Below the pieces are notes generated by a model. That model worked only from the letters and a program-made list of their open reading frames with translations. It was not told the origin of the DNA and ran no database searches. Positions 16,400-26,379 of a stretch of DNA of 64,000 bases are shown one piece after another; the stretch's first letter is position 1; every line of letters starts with the position of its first letter. Position numbers and translations under genes: made by a program. Source of the stretch: Paenibacillus amylolyticus (GTDB taxonomy: Bacteria; Bacillota; Bacilli; Paenibacillales; Paenibacillaceae); assembly GCF_001570725.1 (NCBI RefSeq), contig NZ_BCNV01000003.1, positions 124,001-188,000 of the forward strand, in the 5' to 3' direction.

Positions 16400-19300
16400 A
16401 TGCGACGGAACAAAATTATTCGGATAATCGCAACGTTGATGGCCATGGTCATGCTGATCAGCGTCTTGCCGCTTCACATCGCGGCAGCGGCCGTATCCTC
16501 AGCGGGAACGACATCCATTAAGAACGGGTTTATCAAGGTAACAGTGGACAATGCAAGTGGGCGCTTCAGCATTCGTACAGAAGACGGCCAGCCAATCCGC
16601 AAAAAGGATAACGGCGTGGATATGATCTTTGGTGGAGATAACCCGGAGACGTCGTTCACGACATTCCGCATCAACGGAACGGATCTGATCTTCGGTAATC
16701 CGTACAAAATGGCACCGAACTGGACCTCGGAGGTTACACCTCCGAAGGTCGTTACGGGTAATGACGGTACCCAGAGTCTGGTTACCGTATGGACCGTTCA
16801 AGGCATTCGTATTAGCCAAGTGATCACTTTGCTGTTGAAGGAAGACAAGGATCAGGGCGGTAATGCGCGTGTTCAATATGTGGTGGAAAATACGACAAAT
16901 GCCAAGGTAGAGATCGGGTCACGTGTGTTGCTGGACACATCGGTCGGCGGCAATGATGGCCCAGCCTTCCAGATCGGGCAGAATTATTCCGTTCCACTTA
17001 CGGTGGAGCGCAAACTGGTTCACGAACCAGAGAAGCTCGGTTATGACAAAAACGTGGACGAGCAGGCGTACAATCTGCATAAGCTGCCACCTTACTGGGT
17101 GATGCGGGATAAGCTTGATCTGAGCAACCCGCTGGCGACGAATGTCATTGCCTATGGATTCAACAACCTGTTCGAGGGCGGTATTAACATTGTTGATGAA
17201 ATGGTGGTAGGCCATTGGGCCAATCTCGCCGGAACGAAATGGGAATATGAACCGGACGAGAATCTTGATTTTACGCAGGATACAAATGATTACGGTACAG
17301 CCGATACGGCAGTGGCTTTCTATTGGGAGCCTGATACTGTTCAAGCTGGCGGCCAGCACTCGTATGAACTGGTATACGGCTTGGGCGAGATTGTTTCCCC
17401 CGAGAAGGTATTCGATGTTCGTTTCCTTGATCCAACGCAGAAGCTGGAGACGAATGAGGAAGAGACGGGTTACGTGAATGACGGCGTGTTCGAAGTGAAC
17501 ACGGAGATTGAGAACCTGGAGATGTTCAACACCAACCATAGCCAAATCGATGTGACTCTCACACTGGAGAACGGTCTGAGCTTTGTGGATGAGAATGGGA
17601 AGGAACTCAATGCAGCGAGCCAGAAGCTTACCTTCCGCAAGGATGTTCCGCCGGAACAAGCTGCACAGGGCATTGAATTCATTCCGTATAAACCGGGCGA
17701 GGTCGTCGCAGCCAAATGGCGAGTGAAGGGTACAGGTAAAGCCTGGCCTTCAACGCGCCAGTATATGGTGACGGTGAGCAGCCCGGAGACAGAGAAAAAG
17801 CTGGAGACGGCCGCTCAAGAGAGCGAAGGGCTTCCGGAATCGGAAATTCGAGCAATCTATGAATCGTCAAGAGCAGGTTTTATTTTCCTGCCACCGGTTG
17901 GCGAATTAAGAGAGACATTGGTCTACGCCATGTCACCGGAGGAAGCGTACAGCAAGGACGAGAAGTACATCACGCTGAACGTGTCCAATATCGCTGCCTA
18001 CAATGTCGGCAATGAAGCAACGTCTACCGCTGCCAACTTTGACATGTATCTGGTGAACGTGAAGAACGGGGATCGTTACAAAGTGCCGGTGACCCGTTCC
18101 GTAACATCCCAGCCACTTGGAAACGGGTTCGCGGGAGATTTGAAGCTGGTATATCGTGGCGGGGAAAAGGTGAAGGCGGACGGCACAACGCTTGAAGTGC
18201 TGAACGATGCGTTCTTGCCGCTTGGGGAATATGCCGTGCAAGTGGACTATCGGGACAAGTCAATTCCCGAGCTGGCTGAAGCGCTGAGCTTCAAGACAGA
18301 CCAGACTTTTGCCATAACCGAGAATGAAGAGAACCGGGTTCGCAAAGCCGGAATTCTCGCTGTATATAAAACTAAACTGGACCTAAATGCAGGTGCTGGT
18401 GAGAAAGCGACGTTTGCGAGCGTGCTGCCATGGACGTACGGTAACCTGACGGACGCGCAGTTCAAAACAAAGCTGGATCAGGATCGGGCGAGACTGACTG
18501 CTGCCAAGCAGGAAATGGTAGCAGCTTCACGCAAGCTGGACCCTGATCTCGATGTAGCTGGAGCCATCGATGCATCGGCTTCGCCGGTATATGCGGTCCA
18601 AACGTTCGAAAATGAAGCAGCATTCGAAACGTTCAAAAAAGGACTTGATGATGATACCGAGCAGGAGGTTGTTCTGGAAGTGCGCGGTAAGATCGTGCAG
18701 TCCGGTACGGGTGCAAACGCCCAATATACGGTTCAATCGGATACTGAACCTGCGATTCTCAACAAGAGTGTAGCTTACAGCGGGAAAGACCTCACCATTT
18801 CAACGGGGAATTTCCCGCTCGCCAAAGACTTGAGAGCAAATACCGACACGCCGTTCTTGCAAACCCTCTTTGTGGGTGGCGACGGTACCCTAAGCGTGGC
18901 GAATAGCGGTTTCGTATTCCATTCCGGCGAATGGACCGTTGATTTCTACAACGGATTCGATAAGTCACTCGGAACGGAATCAAAGCTGACGGATGAAGAG
19001 CAGGCATGGGAGGAAGGACGTAATCCGGCAGACCCTACCCTGAATGGAACTCTGACTTGGGCTAACGGTATGCTGGGCGATGCGCTCAATCCTTACCGAA
19101 ATCTGCTTGTCTCCTATGTGTACTTTAATAAACATACGTTGTTTTCAACACCTACCTTCTCGCTGAACGGCTTTGGGTTGAAACTCAATGACTTCGTACT
19201 GCGGCAGGATGGTGTGTCCTTCGGTGGTGCAATGAAGATGTTTATTGTAAATGGAGAAGTAAGCAATGTGATGTTCAACCAATCGGGATTCGTGGGCATC

Positions 19301-22300
19301 GATTCCTCACTGGCGTTTGAATTGGATAATAGAATCGGTTTGTTCAAACCGGACTCCGAGGATAGCGTAAAAGGCGGTATCAATGTTACACACTATAAAG
19401 ACCCGAACAAATACGGCATCATGAATTCGTACGGCGTTAACTTCGAGGCTAAACTGGAGAACTTGTTCTCCATTAGTGCAGAGCTTGCCTTTAAACGGGT
19501 TCCCGACGGACGGATTATTCCAGACGTGATTGCTTTTGGATCGGACCTTCCAGATCCGGGCATCATGATCAATCCGGCTACCAAAATCTCAAGTATTCGC
19601 GGCGCCATCCGTGAACTTGCGATGACGATTGCCGGTGGTACCGAACGCTTGCCCCTGACGCTGGAGGCAGGCATCGACATGGAGCTGGGGCAGAAGCCGG
19701 CTGTATTCTCAGGTAGTGTAGACCTTACACTCAAAGCTACCGGCTTCAAAGTGGTGGGCAAACTGGGCTTCGGTGAAGGCAGCAAAGTCATCCCGATGTT
19801 GACGGAAGCGCTTGTCCAGACCCAATGGGCCAGCCCGATGTTTATCCGAGCCAGGGCACAGATTGATGTCGGTGGATGGGATATCATCGTGGGCAGCGCC
19901 AGCCTGTTTATCGGCGAGAACCTGGAGAAGGGACGAGTTGATTTTGAAGGCATGGTCAGTTCCAAAATACAAATACCAAGTTCAGTGCCGGTTGTCGGCG
20001 GTTTAGGATTTGGAACCCGTGCAGGCGTGAATAACGATGAACTGTGGGCAGGGATTTCCTTGTTATTCCTCACCTTGGGCATCAAATATTACTGGGGCGG
20101 CGGCATCTCGTTTATGACCGATGGATCGGCATTGGATAACGAGGCACTCGCACACCTGTCGATTAATGATCCAGAGCAGGGTCCGCGCCTGTTACAGATC
20201 GGAACGGGAATAGAGACGCTTGCGACCTCATGGGAGAATGAGGAGCCTGAGCGTTACGAGATTCGGTACACCGCCGTTGGAGAAGGCATTGATATGATCG
20301 AGGATAGCTCGCAAAACCTCGGCATTGGCGGCATTCGTACGTCCAATGGAGGGAAAACGCATGTGATCCCGATGAGTGGAGTGACAGGGGATGCGCTCCT
20401 TGAATTGGAGTATTTTACAACAACCAGACCTACTCTGACTCTGAAGCGTAACGACGGAAGTACGTACGATATCGTGTATGGAGAAGCAACGGATCGGAAC
20501 GCAACGGCGTTTGAACAGATTATCAAAGCACCTAAAGAGGGTGATCTGAAGAGCGACGGTACAACAGTGACCAAAAAAGAAGAGCTTCAGGGCACCGATA
20601 TCCGTCGGATCTATGTTGCCATTCCACAGGAAGACGCGAAAACGGGAAGCTGGACACTGACGTCCAGTCAATCGGTCAAGTCCAAGCTGATGAACATTCC
20701 GGTACTTCCGGAACTGTCTTCGACGGAACTTGCAGTAGATCCACAGGATGCGGACCAATTCACAGCAACTTGGACCGTGGACAACGCTTCGCCTGGAGAT
20801 ACGGTAGATTTGTATCTGTCTTCGGACCGTTTACAGGCAACACCTACACCGGATGAATCCGTTGATCCAGGGATCATGATTGCCAAAGGCATCGAGATTG
20901 AAAGTGCCGATATTGGTGCTGACGGTCGTGCATCCGGCGAGATGACCTTTGACGTGAAGCAGATTGCGTACCTCGGCGGAGCAGACCTTCGTGGTTTGCT
21001 GCAACAAGGGACATATTATCTGCGTACGGAACTGAAAACGGACATGGCATTCTCTGTCTTATCTTCACAAGAAGGGTATACGCTCGTAGATCCGTTTGCT
21101 CCGAACGCCGTGCCAGAAGTGGAAACGAGAAGCATTGGTAACGGGCAGTTCGAGGTCGCATTCCCGGCGATCACGAAAACAGTAGAAGAAGAAGCGGAGG
21201 AGTTCACTTATATTCTGACCGCATCGGACGAGCAAGGACATCTGTATGATCCGTTCGGCGAAGAAGGATACAGTGAATCCGACTTGAAAGCTACGCTCAA
21301 GGATGGCAAGTATCATGTGACCGTGGGCGGATGGAATGCACTAGGAACACCTAAGATGGGTGCGGACGGCAAAGTGCTGCGTAATGCAGACGGCACCATT
21401 GCCATGGAGGATAAAGAGGTACGCCATTCCGGCCTGGAGCCGGGTAAATCTTATCGTATGGGCGTTACGGTTGCACGCAAACCGGCTTCCGATGAGCAAG
21501 CGAATCTTCGTTTATCCACAACGACGTATAGCGGGTCGAAGCTGCTTCCTGCCCCTACAGGGCCAGTGCTTTCGCTCGATAACAAACAAGTGGTCAACAA
21601 CAAATACGAGGTGGTTACAAGTTCGAATCAGGTGACCGTGAACGTGGCTTCGAATCAGTCGAACGTTGTTGTAGAGGCTTCGACGGACGATGGTTCGCTC
21701 GGCACCACTAACCTTGCAACAACAGACAAGCTGAAGTTCAACTTTGAGGTGGATGGTGTATATGCAGTCCAGCTCAAAGCTCGAAATACTAACACAGGGG
21801 ATACGTCAGTCACGATGCTGTATGTCACGATGGATACGACGGCTCCGATGATCTATCTGGATTCACCTTCACAAAGCGAACGGGTACAGGGAGGTGTTGC
21901 GCTCGTACAGGGTACAACGATGACCGATGCCGAAGTGACGGTAACGGATGCCGATAGTGATCAAAAATTGGCACAGTTCAAACCGGACGAGAACGGAGTC
22001 TTTAAACATGAGGTGCCGATTGATGTGAACCGCATGAAGACCCGTCTCCGAATTAAAACCGAGGACGCGGCAGGCAATGTGAACTCTGCCGTTGTCGAGG
22101 TACTGAACGGCGACTTCAAGCTGCCGCGCAGACTGAAACTGGTTATGCCTGATGAACTTGTTGCCGGTGGAGAACAAGCTGCAGTTCAGACTTATGTGGA
22201 GTATACGGATGGGACTCGTGAACTCGCAGATAACGATAGCATCACCTACAGTGTGGTTATGGGTGAAGCGAATGCAGCCGTTCAGGATGATGGTCTTCTC

Positions 22301-24091
22301 GACGGAAAACGTGTTGGAGCTGCTCTAATCCAGGCCGATTATACATGGCAAGGTACTGAGCTTAGCACGACGGATATCGTCTCCGTTGTTGCACCGAAGA
22401 CGGGAGCTGCACCACCGGATTACATGGATACGATCAAAGCCTCCACGATCGGGACAGGCAAAAAGGGAGAGACACGTGTCTCGATCAGCGCTGCCGGACA
22501 CAAAGGCAACATGGTTGGCAGTGAACTGGCATACCGTATTTTCACGGACCAATCGCAAGTGATGCTGCCAACATTTGAACAGGATATCAGCGGATGGAAC
22601 ACGCTGCCTTCCGATAAAGTCATCAAAGCAAAACCAGGCGAGTGGGTTGTCATCGCCAAACGAACAACCAGTGAGCCGAAACTCGCAACAGCATCCTCTG
22701 CTGCGGTGAAGGTGAATGAGCGGATCTCTTCAAATGTGGAGCCAAGTGAGCCAAGCTCGGGCGGTAGCAAACCACCCGCATCGAATGTACCTGTTGGTCC
22801 GTTGACGGTGGGTGGCGTAGCCATCGATAGTGCCGTTGGAGGTAAAGACATGAAGATACCTCTGGAACTGGATGCAGTGCAGAAGGATGGATTGTTGCTG
22901 GTCGATGTTACGCCAGGCGTAAGTGGTCCGACCGTGGTTGCTCATCCTGTTCGAGAAGCGCTGCTTGATGCAGCCGAGCAAGGACAGCGAATTCGTTTGC
23001 ACGTTGCGGGCCAACTGGAGCAACTACGCTTTGAGCTGGATGCGGATTTGATTAAACAACTCGCTGCCAAAGATATTTCTATGGATCTGGAAAGCGATTG
23101 GGGTAGCTACCGTTTGGATTGGAATGCTATCGATCTGAACGCACTCGAAGCAGCTTTCCCGGCGCAAAAGGCCGAGGATATCAAAGTAAGCTTAAATGTA
23201 GGTAAACCGGATCAGGCATACGAACGGCTTGCTGCGAAGCTTGCCAGTGAAGGTCGCATGATCCCGAGAGGAACCCCGGTTGGCTTCAACATGACGGCAA
23301 GCGATGGTAGCAAGTCAATCGAGATCGATAAGCTTTTGAAAATGACAACCAAAGAACTTTATCTGCCGGTTGGAGAGGACGAACGCTCCGTATCGACCGT
23401 GGTCGTTCTTGAAGCGGATGGAAGCTTGCGGCATGTGCCAACCCGCTTCGAAGTGCGGGACGGCCGGATGATTGCCATCGCAAGCAGTATGACCAACAGC
23501 GTGTACTTGCCGATCCGATATGACGCTACCTTTAGCGACATGAAGAGTCACTGGGCAAGCGAAGCGGTTCATGATCTGGCATCACGTCTGGTTGTGAATG
23601 GCGTGTCGTCTGCTCGCTATGAGCCTTCGCGTAGCATGACTCGGGCAGAGCTTGCTGCACTGATGGTGAGAGCCTTTGGCCTGAAACCAGACACAGGCGC
23701 AAGTTCACCATTCGCAGATGTTAAAGCAGCGGATTGGTACAACGATGTGGTGCAAGCAGCAACTGCCTATGGCCTCATGACGGGCTACAGCGGTAATCGT
23801 TTCGGACCACAGGATGCCATGACACGTGAGCAAGTGATGGTCATGCTGATCCGTGCATACGAGATGGCAGGACATACTGCACCAGCTGTGAGTAGTGCAG
23901 CTTATAGCCTTGACGGTTATACTGATGCATCAACGTTGTCTGATTGGGCCAAAGACAGTGCCGCGCAAGCGGTAAAACTGGGTCTGATTCAAGGTAAATC
24001 GGCAACGACACTTGAGCCAAAAGCTCCGGTAACTCGTGCCGAGATGGCGACGCTTGTCCGCAGATTGCTTGTGGAACTGGATTTGCTGTAA
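16400..24091 (+). CDS. giant SLH-anchored surface protein
   Basis: The 2563-residue protein has a signal peptide (VMLISVLPLHIAAAA). Residues ~35-350 form a beta-sandwich-like N-terminal region (FIKVTVDNASGRFSIRTEDG), reminiscent of carbohydrate-active enzyme accessory domains. Residues ~900-1250 are long amphipathic beta repeats. Ig-like units occur at ~1800-1900 (MDTTAPMIYLDSPSQSERV). A Ser/Gly/Pro linker near 2115 leads to a pre-SLH module (~2133-2378, with DGSLRHVPT) and three SLH motifs (~2380-2563; each with a W and TRAE/TREQ). The SLH repeats should bind pyruvylated secondary cell-wall polymer. It follows the Ig-like gene by 21 bases in the same operon, and a strong terminator ends the unit. 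Confidence 0.9.
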   Translation: MRRNKIIRIIATLMAMVMLISVLPLHIAAAAVSSAGTTSIKNGFIKVTVDNASGRFSIRTEDGQPIRKKDNGVDMIFGGDNPETSFTTFRINGTDLIFGNPYKMAPNWTSEVTPPKVVTGNDGTQSLVTVWTVQGIRISQVITLLLKEDKDQGGNARVQYVVENTTNAKVEIGSRVLLDTSVGGNDGPAFQIGQNYSVPLTVERKLVHEPEKLGYDKNVDEQAYNLHKLPPYWVMRDKLDLSNPLATNVIAYGFNNLFEGGINIVDEMVVGHWANLAGTKWEYEPDENLDFTQDTNDYGTADTAVAFYWEPDTVQAGGQHSYELVYGLGEIVSPEKVFDVRFLDPTQKLETNEEETGYVNDGVFEVNTEIENLEMFNTNHSQIDVTLTLENGLSFVDENGKELNAASQKLTFRKDVPPEQAAQGIEFIPYKPGEVVAAKWRVKGTGKAWPSTRQYMVTVSSPETEKKLETAAQESEGLPESEIRAIYESSRAGFIFLPPVGELRETLVYAMSPEEAYSKDEKYITLNVSNIAAYNVGNEATSTAANFDMYLVNVKNGDRYKVPVTRSVTSQPLGNGFAGDLKLVYRGGEKVKADGTTLEVLNDAFLPLGEYAVQVDYRDKSIPELAEALSFKTDQTFAITENEENRVRKAGILAVYKTKLDLNAGAGEKATFASVLPWTYGNLTDAQFKTKLDQDRARLTAAKQEMVAASRKLDPDLDVAGAIDASASPVYAVQTFENEAAFETFKKGLDDDTEQEVVLEVRGKIVQSGTGANAQYTVQSDTEPAILNKSVAYSGKDLTISTGNFPLAKDLRANTDTPFLQTLFVGGDGTLSVANSGFVFHSGEWTVDFYNGFDKSLGTESKLTDEEQAWEEGRNPADPTLNGTLTWANGMLGDALNPYRNLLVSYVYFNKHTLFSTPTFSLNGFGLKLNDFVLRQDGVSFGGAMKMFIVNGEVSNVMFNQSGFVGIDSSLAFELDNRIGLFKPDSEDSVKGGINVTHYKDPNKYGIMNSYGVNFEAKLENLFSISAELAFKRVPDGRIIPDVIAFGSDLPDPGIMINPATKISSIRGAIRELAMTIAGGTERLPLTLEAGIDMELGQKPAVFSGSVDLTLKATGFKVVGKLGFGEGSKVIPMLTEALVQTQWASPMFIRARAQIDVGGWDIIVGSASLFIGENLEKGRVDFEGMVSSKIQIPSSVPVVGGLGFGTRAGVNNDELWAGISLLFLTLGIKYYWGGGISFMTDGSALDNEALAHLSINDPEQGPRLLQIGTGIETLATSWENEEPERYEIRYTAVGEGIDMIEDSSQNLGIGGIRTSNGGKTHVIPMSGVTGDALLELEYFTTTRPTLTLKRNDGSTYDIVYGEATDRNATAFEQIIKAPKEGDLKSDGTTVTKKEELQGTDIRRIYVAIPQEDAKTGSWTLTSSQSVKSKLMNIPVLPELSSTELAVDPQDADQFTATWTVDNASPGDTVDLYLSSDRLQATPTPDESVDPGIMIAKGIEIESADIGADGRASGEMTFDVKQIAYLGGADLRGLLQQGTYYLRTELKTDMAFSVLSSQEGYTLVDPFAPNAVPEVETRSIGNGQFEVAFPAITKTVEEEAEEFTYILTASDEQGHLYDPFGEEGYSESDLKATLKDGKYHVTVGGWNALGTPKMGADGKVLRNADGTIAMEDKEVRHSGLEPGKSYRMGVTVARKPASDEQANLRLSTTTYSGSKLLPAPTGPVLSLDNKQVVNNKYEVVTSSNQVTVNVASNQSNVVVEASTDDGSLGTTNLATTDKLKFNFEVDGVYAVQLKARNTNTGDTSVTMLYVTMDTTAPMIYLDSPSQSERVQGGVALVQGTTMTDAEVTVTDADSDQKLAQFKPDENGVFKHEVPIDVNRMKTRLRIKTEDAAGNVNSAVVEVLNGDFKLPRRLKLVMPDELVAGGEQAAVQTYVEYTDGTRELADNDSITYSVVMGEANAAVQDDGLLDGKRVGAALIQADYTWQGTELSTTDIVSVVAPKTGAAPPDYMDTIKASTIGTGKKGETRVSISAAGHKGNMVGSELAYRIFTDQSQVMLPTFEQDISGWNTLPSDKVIKAKPGEWVVIAKRTTSEPKLATASSAAVKVNERISSNVEPSEPSSGGSKPPASNVPVGPLTVGGVAIDSAVGGKDMKIPLELDAVQKDGLLLVDVTPGVSGPTVVAHPVREALLDAAEQGQRIRLHVAGQLEQLRFELDADLIKQLAAKDISMDLESDWGSYRLDWNAIDLNALEAAFPAQKAEDIKVSLNVGKPDQAYERLAAKLASEGRMIPRGTPVGFNMTASDGSKSIEIDKLLKMTTKELYLPVGEDERSVSTVVVLEADGSLRHVPTRFEVRDGRMIAIASSMTNSVYLPIRYDATFSDMKSHWASEAVHDLASRLVVNGVSSARYEPSRSMTRAELAALMVRAFGLKPDTGASSPFADVKAADWYNDVVQAATAYGLMTGYSGNRFGPQDAMTREQVMVMLIRAYEMAGHTAPAVSSAAYSLDGYTDASTLSDWAKDSAAQAVKLGLIQGKSATTLEPKAPVTRAEMATLVRRLLVELDLL

Positions 24092-24155
24092 ATATAAAGA
24101 ATTTGTTGTTTTTGTAAGCATGATGAACAAGTTTATAGCAACTTAAAATAACTGG

Positions 24156-24192
24156 AAAAGCCCGAAAGTCATTGCGACTTTCGGGCTTTTTT
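24156..24192 (+). terminator. strong intrinsic terminator
   Basis: A 15-base stem (AAAAGCCCGAAAGTC at 24156-24170 with its complement from 24176) closes over the loop ATTGC and runs into six Ts. It ends the 13.7-kb protease/surface-protein operon and may also serve the convergent AraC gene. Confidence 0.92.
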
Positions 24193-24233
24193 GCACCTTT
24201 TTTATGAGTAGGCTTATAGCTTTGCACATTATT

Positions 24234-25175
24234 TCATACCCAGCCTGTAAATTCCAGTATGGATGCTTTTGCAGACTGTGCCTCGGTATGGGCCCCTTTG
24301 CGCCAGGCTTTGGGCGATTCTCCCATCAGTTTAGCGAAGCAACGGTTAAAGCTGGAGATGGATCGGAAACCGACCTGCTCAGAGATAGACAGAATGGAAG
24401 CCTCCGTGCTTTTCAACCGCTTGCATGCCTCTTCGACCCGTGTACTATTCAGAAAATCGAGAGGTGTGGTTCCCATAATTTCATGGAACTTGCGGCGAAA
24501 ATGCGTTGTACTCAGATGACACAGTTCAGCGAGGTAATCAATGGTCACGGGCATCATATAATTTTTGGTGATAAACTCCAGCACGGGTGAGATGACCAAG
24601 TCACCTTGAAGGTCCCTTTCCTGATCCTGCGCTGACCACCTCTCGTTACTCGCATGAACTCGAAGAAGTTCGATATATAGAGACATCAACAAGCCGTACG
24701 CGCTCTCCCGATAGTAGGGGGACTGCTGCTTCATTTCTTCTACAATTGATGTTGCTAGCGTATGAATTTTGGGGTGCTGTTCCTTATTCAGAATGCAATT
24801 GGTTCCCTGAATGGCCCATAAATTCGGTTCAATATGAGTTTGAGCGGTTTTGAGCGAATGACGGAAGAGTTCTTCCGGTGAAAAAAAGATATAGGCCCAC
24901 AGGCTGGCGTTATTAGGCGAACTGTATGTGGTATGCGGAAGATAACGAGGAATGAACGTGATGTCGCCTGCTCGAAAAGGCACAGATTCCCCCTTAATCT
25001 CCATGATGCCTCCATCCGAATAACAGATGCCAATCTCCATGTGGTTATGGAAATGAAGATGCTCACTTTTGATATCGGATATTCTCCAGCGGTCTCCACT
25101 GAGTAACAGGACAGGAAAATCAATGGGCAGACTGTAGTGACGATATTCAATGACAGGTTTCTTCGGTTTGGGCAT
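24234..25175 (-). CDS. AraC family transcriptional regulator
   Basis: The 313-residue protein has an N-terminal cupin sensor (HNHMEIGICYSDGGIMEIKG, FRAGDITFIPRYLPHTTYS; residues ~40-100) and a C-terminal AraC/XylS DNA-binding domain (~190-295) with two helix-turn-helix units, the second being ISEQVGFRSISSFNRCFAKLMGESP. It is transcribed divergently from the GH105-GH112 operon across a 171-base gap, so it is the likely activator of that operon in response to a sugar. No direct evidence of the effector is present. Confidence 0.9.
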   Translation of the reverse strand: MPKPKKPVIEYRHYSLPIDFPVLLLSGDRWRISDIKSEHLHFHNHMEIGICYSDGGIMEIKGESVPFRAGDITFIPRYLPHTTYSSPNNASLWAYIFFSPEELFRHSLKTAQTHIEPNLWAIQGTNCILNKEQHPKIHTLATSIVEEMKQQSPYYRESAYGLLMSLYIELLRVHASNERWSAQDQERDLQGDLVISPVLEFITKNYMMPVTIDYLAELCHLSTTHFRRKFHEIMGTTPLDFLNSTRVEEACKRLKSTEASILSISEQVGFRSISSFNRCFAKLMGESPKAWRKGAHTEAQSAKASILEFTGWV

Positions 25176-25232
25176 TTTCGAGGACTCCTATGTATAAATG
25201 ATTGAAATTGCACAGTTTTGTTGTGAATATGC

Positions 25233-25283
25233 TTAGATTGAGACTATTTTACTGCGTACAATGGAATAAGTAAAGCGTTTACA
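25233..25283 (+). promoter_or_regulatory. promoter with CcpA (cre) site for the GH105-GH112 operon
   Basis: GTAAAGCGTTTACA at 25270-25283 is a near-palindromic match to the Gram-positive catabolite-response element (12 of 14 consensus positions on the given strand). A candidate sigma-A promoter, TTAGAT at 25233-25238 and TACAAT at 25257-25262 with an 18-base spacer, would place the transcript start at the edge of the cre site. Binding there would repress the operon when preferred sugars are present. Confidence 0.6.
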
Positions 25284-25346
25284 AAAATGGACGGACACCT
25301 CTCAGGGCGCACTTGGGGGCGTGTGCGGAGGGAGAGGGGAATAACA

Positions 25347-26366
25347 ATGCTTCAAGTGAAATATGACAGAGAACAGATTCTAAACGTAATCGAGAGCGTT
25401 ACCAAGAAAACACTGGATATGGATCTGACATGGGATTGGCCCGGCGGTGTGGCTTATTATGGCGTATCCAGAGCCTATCAAACGACAGGCAACCAAGAGA
25501 TTCTGGACAGGCTGGTGAAATGGGCGGACGAATATATCGAGCTGGGTCTGCCGAGCTGGACGGTAAATACATGTGCCATGGGCCATGTGCTCATCACTTT
25601 ATATGAAGAAACCGGTGATCAGAAGTATTGGGATATTGTCCTCAGCAAAGTCGATTATCTCCAGAACCATGCGCTTCGCTTTGGAGACAATGTGCTTCAG
25701 CATACGGTATCCGTTTCCAATGATTTTCCGGAACAAGCTTGGGCGGACACCTTGTTTATGGCGGCATTTTTCCTGCTCCGCGTAGGTAGCAAATTAAAAG
25801 ATGAGGCCATGATTCAGGATGCGCTGAATCAGTATTACTGGCATATCAAATACCTTCAAGATCCGACCAGCAGTCTGTGGTATCACGGCTATAACAATAT
25901 CAACAAGGACCATATGTCCGGATTTTACTGGGGAAGAGCGAATGCTTGGGGAGCCTATACGATGTCTCAAGTGAAACCGCAATTGAAAGACTGGTATCTG
26001 TATCCGCAGTGTATGGATGTAGAATGTGCACTTCGCGATCAATTAGCAGCTCTCAAACTGGTACAGACCGAGAACGGCTTGTGGCGTACGGTTTTGGATG
26101 ACGAAGAATCGTATGAAGAGGTGTCAGCCTCCGCTGGTATTGCAGCAGCCATGATCAACAACGGCAATCCACTGCATACGAAATATGTGCAAAAGGCACT
26201 GGAAGGCATCCTGAACAATATTAGCGAGGATGGACGTGTGCTTGGTGTATCTGGCGGTACGGCGGTCATGAAGGATCGGGATGGTTATCGCAATATTCCA
26301 AAAGACTGGATTCAGGGCTGGGGTCAGGGCCTGGCACTCGCTTTTCTGTCCGATATGTTGAGATAG
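25347..26366 (+). CDS. unsaturated glycuronyl / rhamnogalacturonyl hydrolase, GH105 (GH88-like)
   Basis: The 339-residue protein has the alpha/alpha-barrel pattern of YteR/YesR-type enzymes, which hydrate the unsaturated galacturonate left by rhamnogalacturonan lyases and release rhamnose-containing ends. Visible segments are WDWPGGVAYYGVSRAY near the start, EQAWADTLFMAAFFL carrying the likely catalytic Asp, YHGYNN, and GFYWGRANAWGAYTM. The frame is open from 25287, but the ATG at 25347 follows a GGAGAGGGGA ribosome site and fits the family. There is no signal peptide, so it acts in the cytoplasm. It is first in an operon with a GH112 phosphorylase 13 bases downstream. Confidence 0.87.
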   Translation: MLQVKYDREQILNVIESVTKKTLDMDLTWDWPGGVAYYGVSRAYQTTGNQEILDRLVKWADEYIELGLPSWTVNTCAMGHVLITLYEETGDQKYWDIVLSKVDYLQNHALRFGDNVLQHTVSVSNDFPEQAWADTLFMAAFFLLRVGSKLKDEAMIQDALNQYYWHIKYLQDPTSSLWYHGYNNINKDHMSGFYWGRANAWGAYTMSQVKPQLKDWYLYPQCMDVECALRDQLAALKLVQTENGLWRTVLDDEESYEEVSASAGIAAAMINNGNPLHTKYVQKALEGILNNISEDGRVLGVSGGTAVMKDRDGYRNIPKDWIQGWGQGLALAFLSDMLR

Positions 26367-26379
26367 GGAGGGAACCAAA

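Noticed and set aside
19393..20085. 230-codon antisense frame in the giant SLH gene
   Set aside because: Low-complexity Pro/Ser-rich translation typical of a shadow frame, with no ribosome site or known domain.
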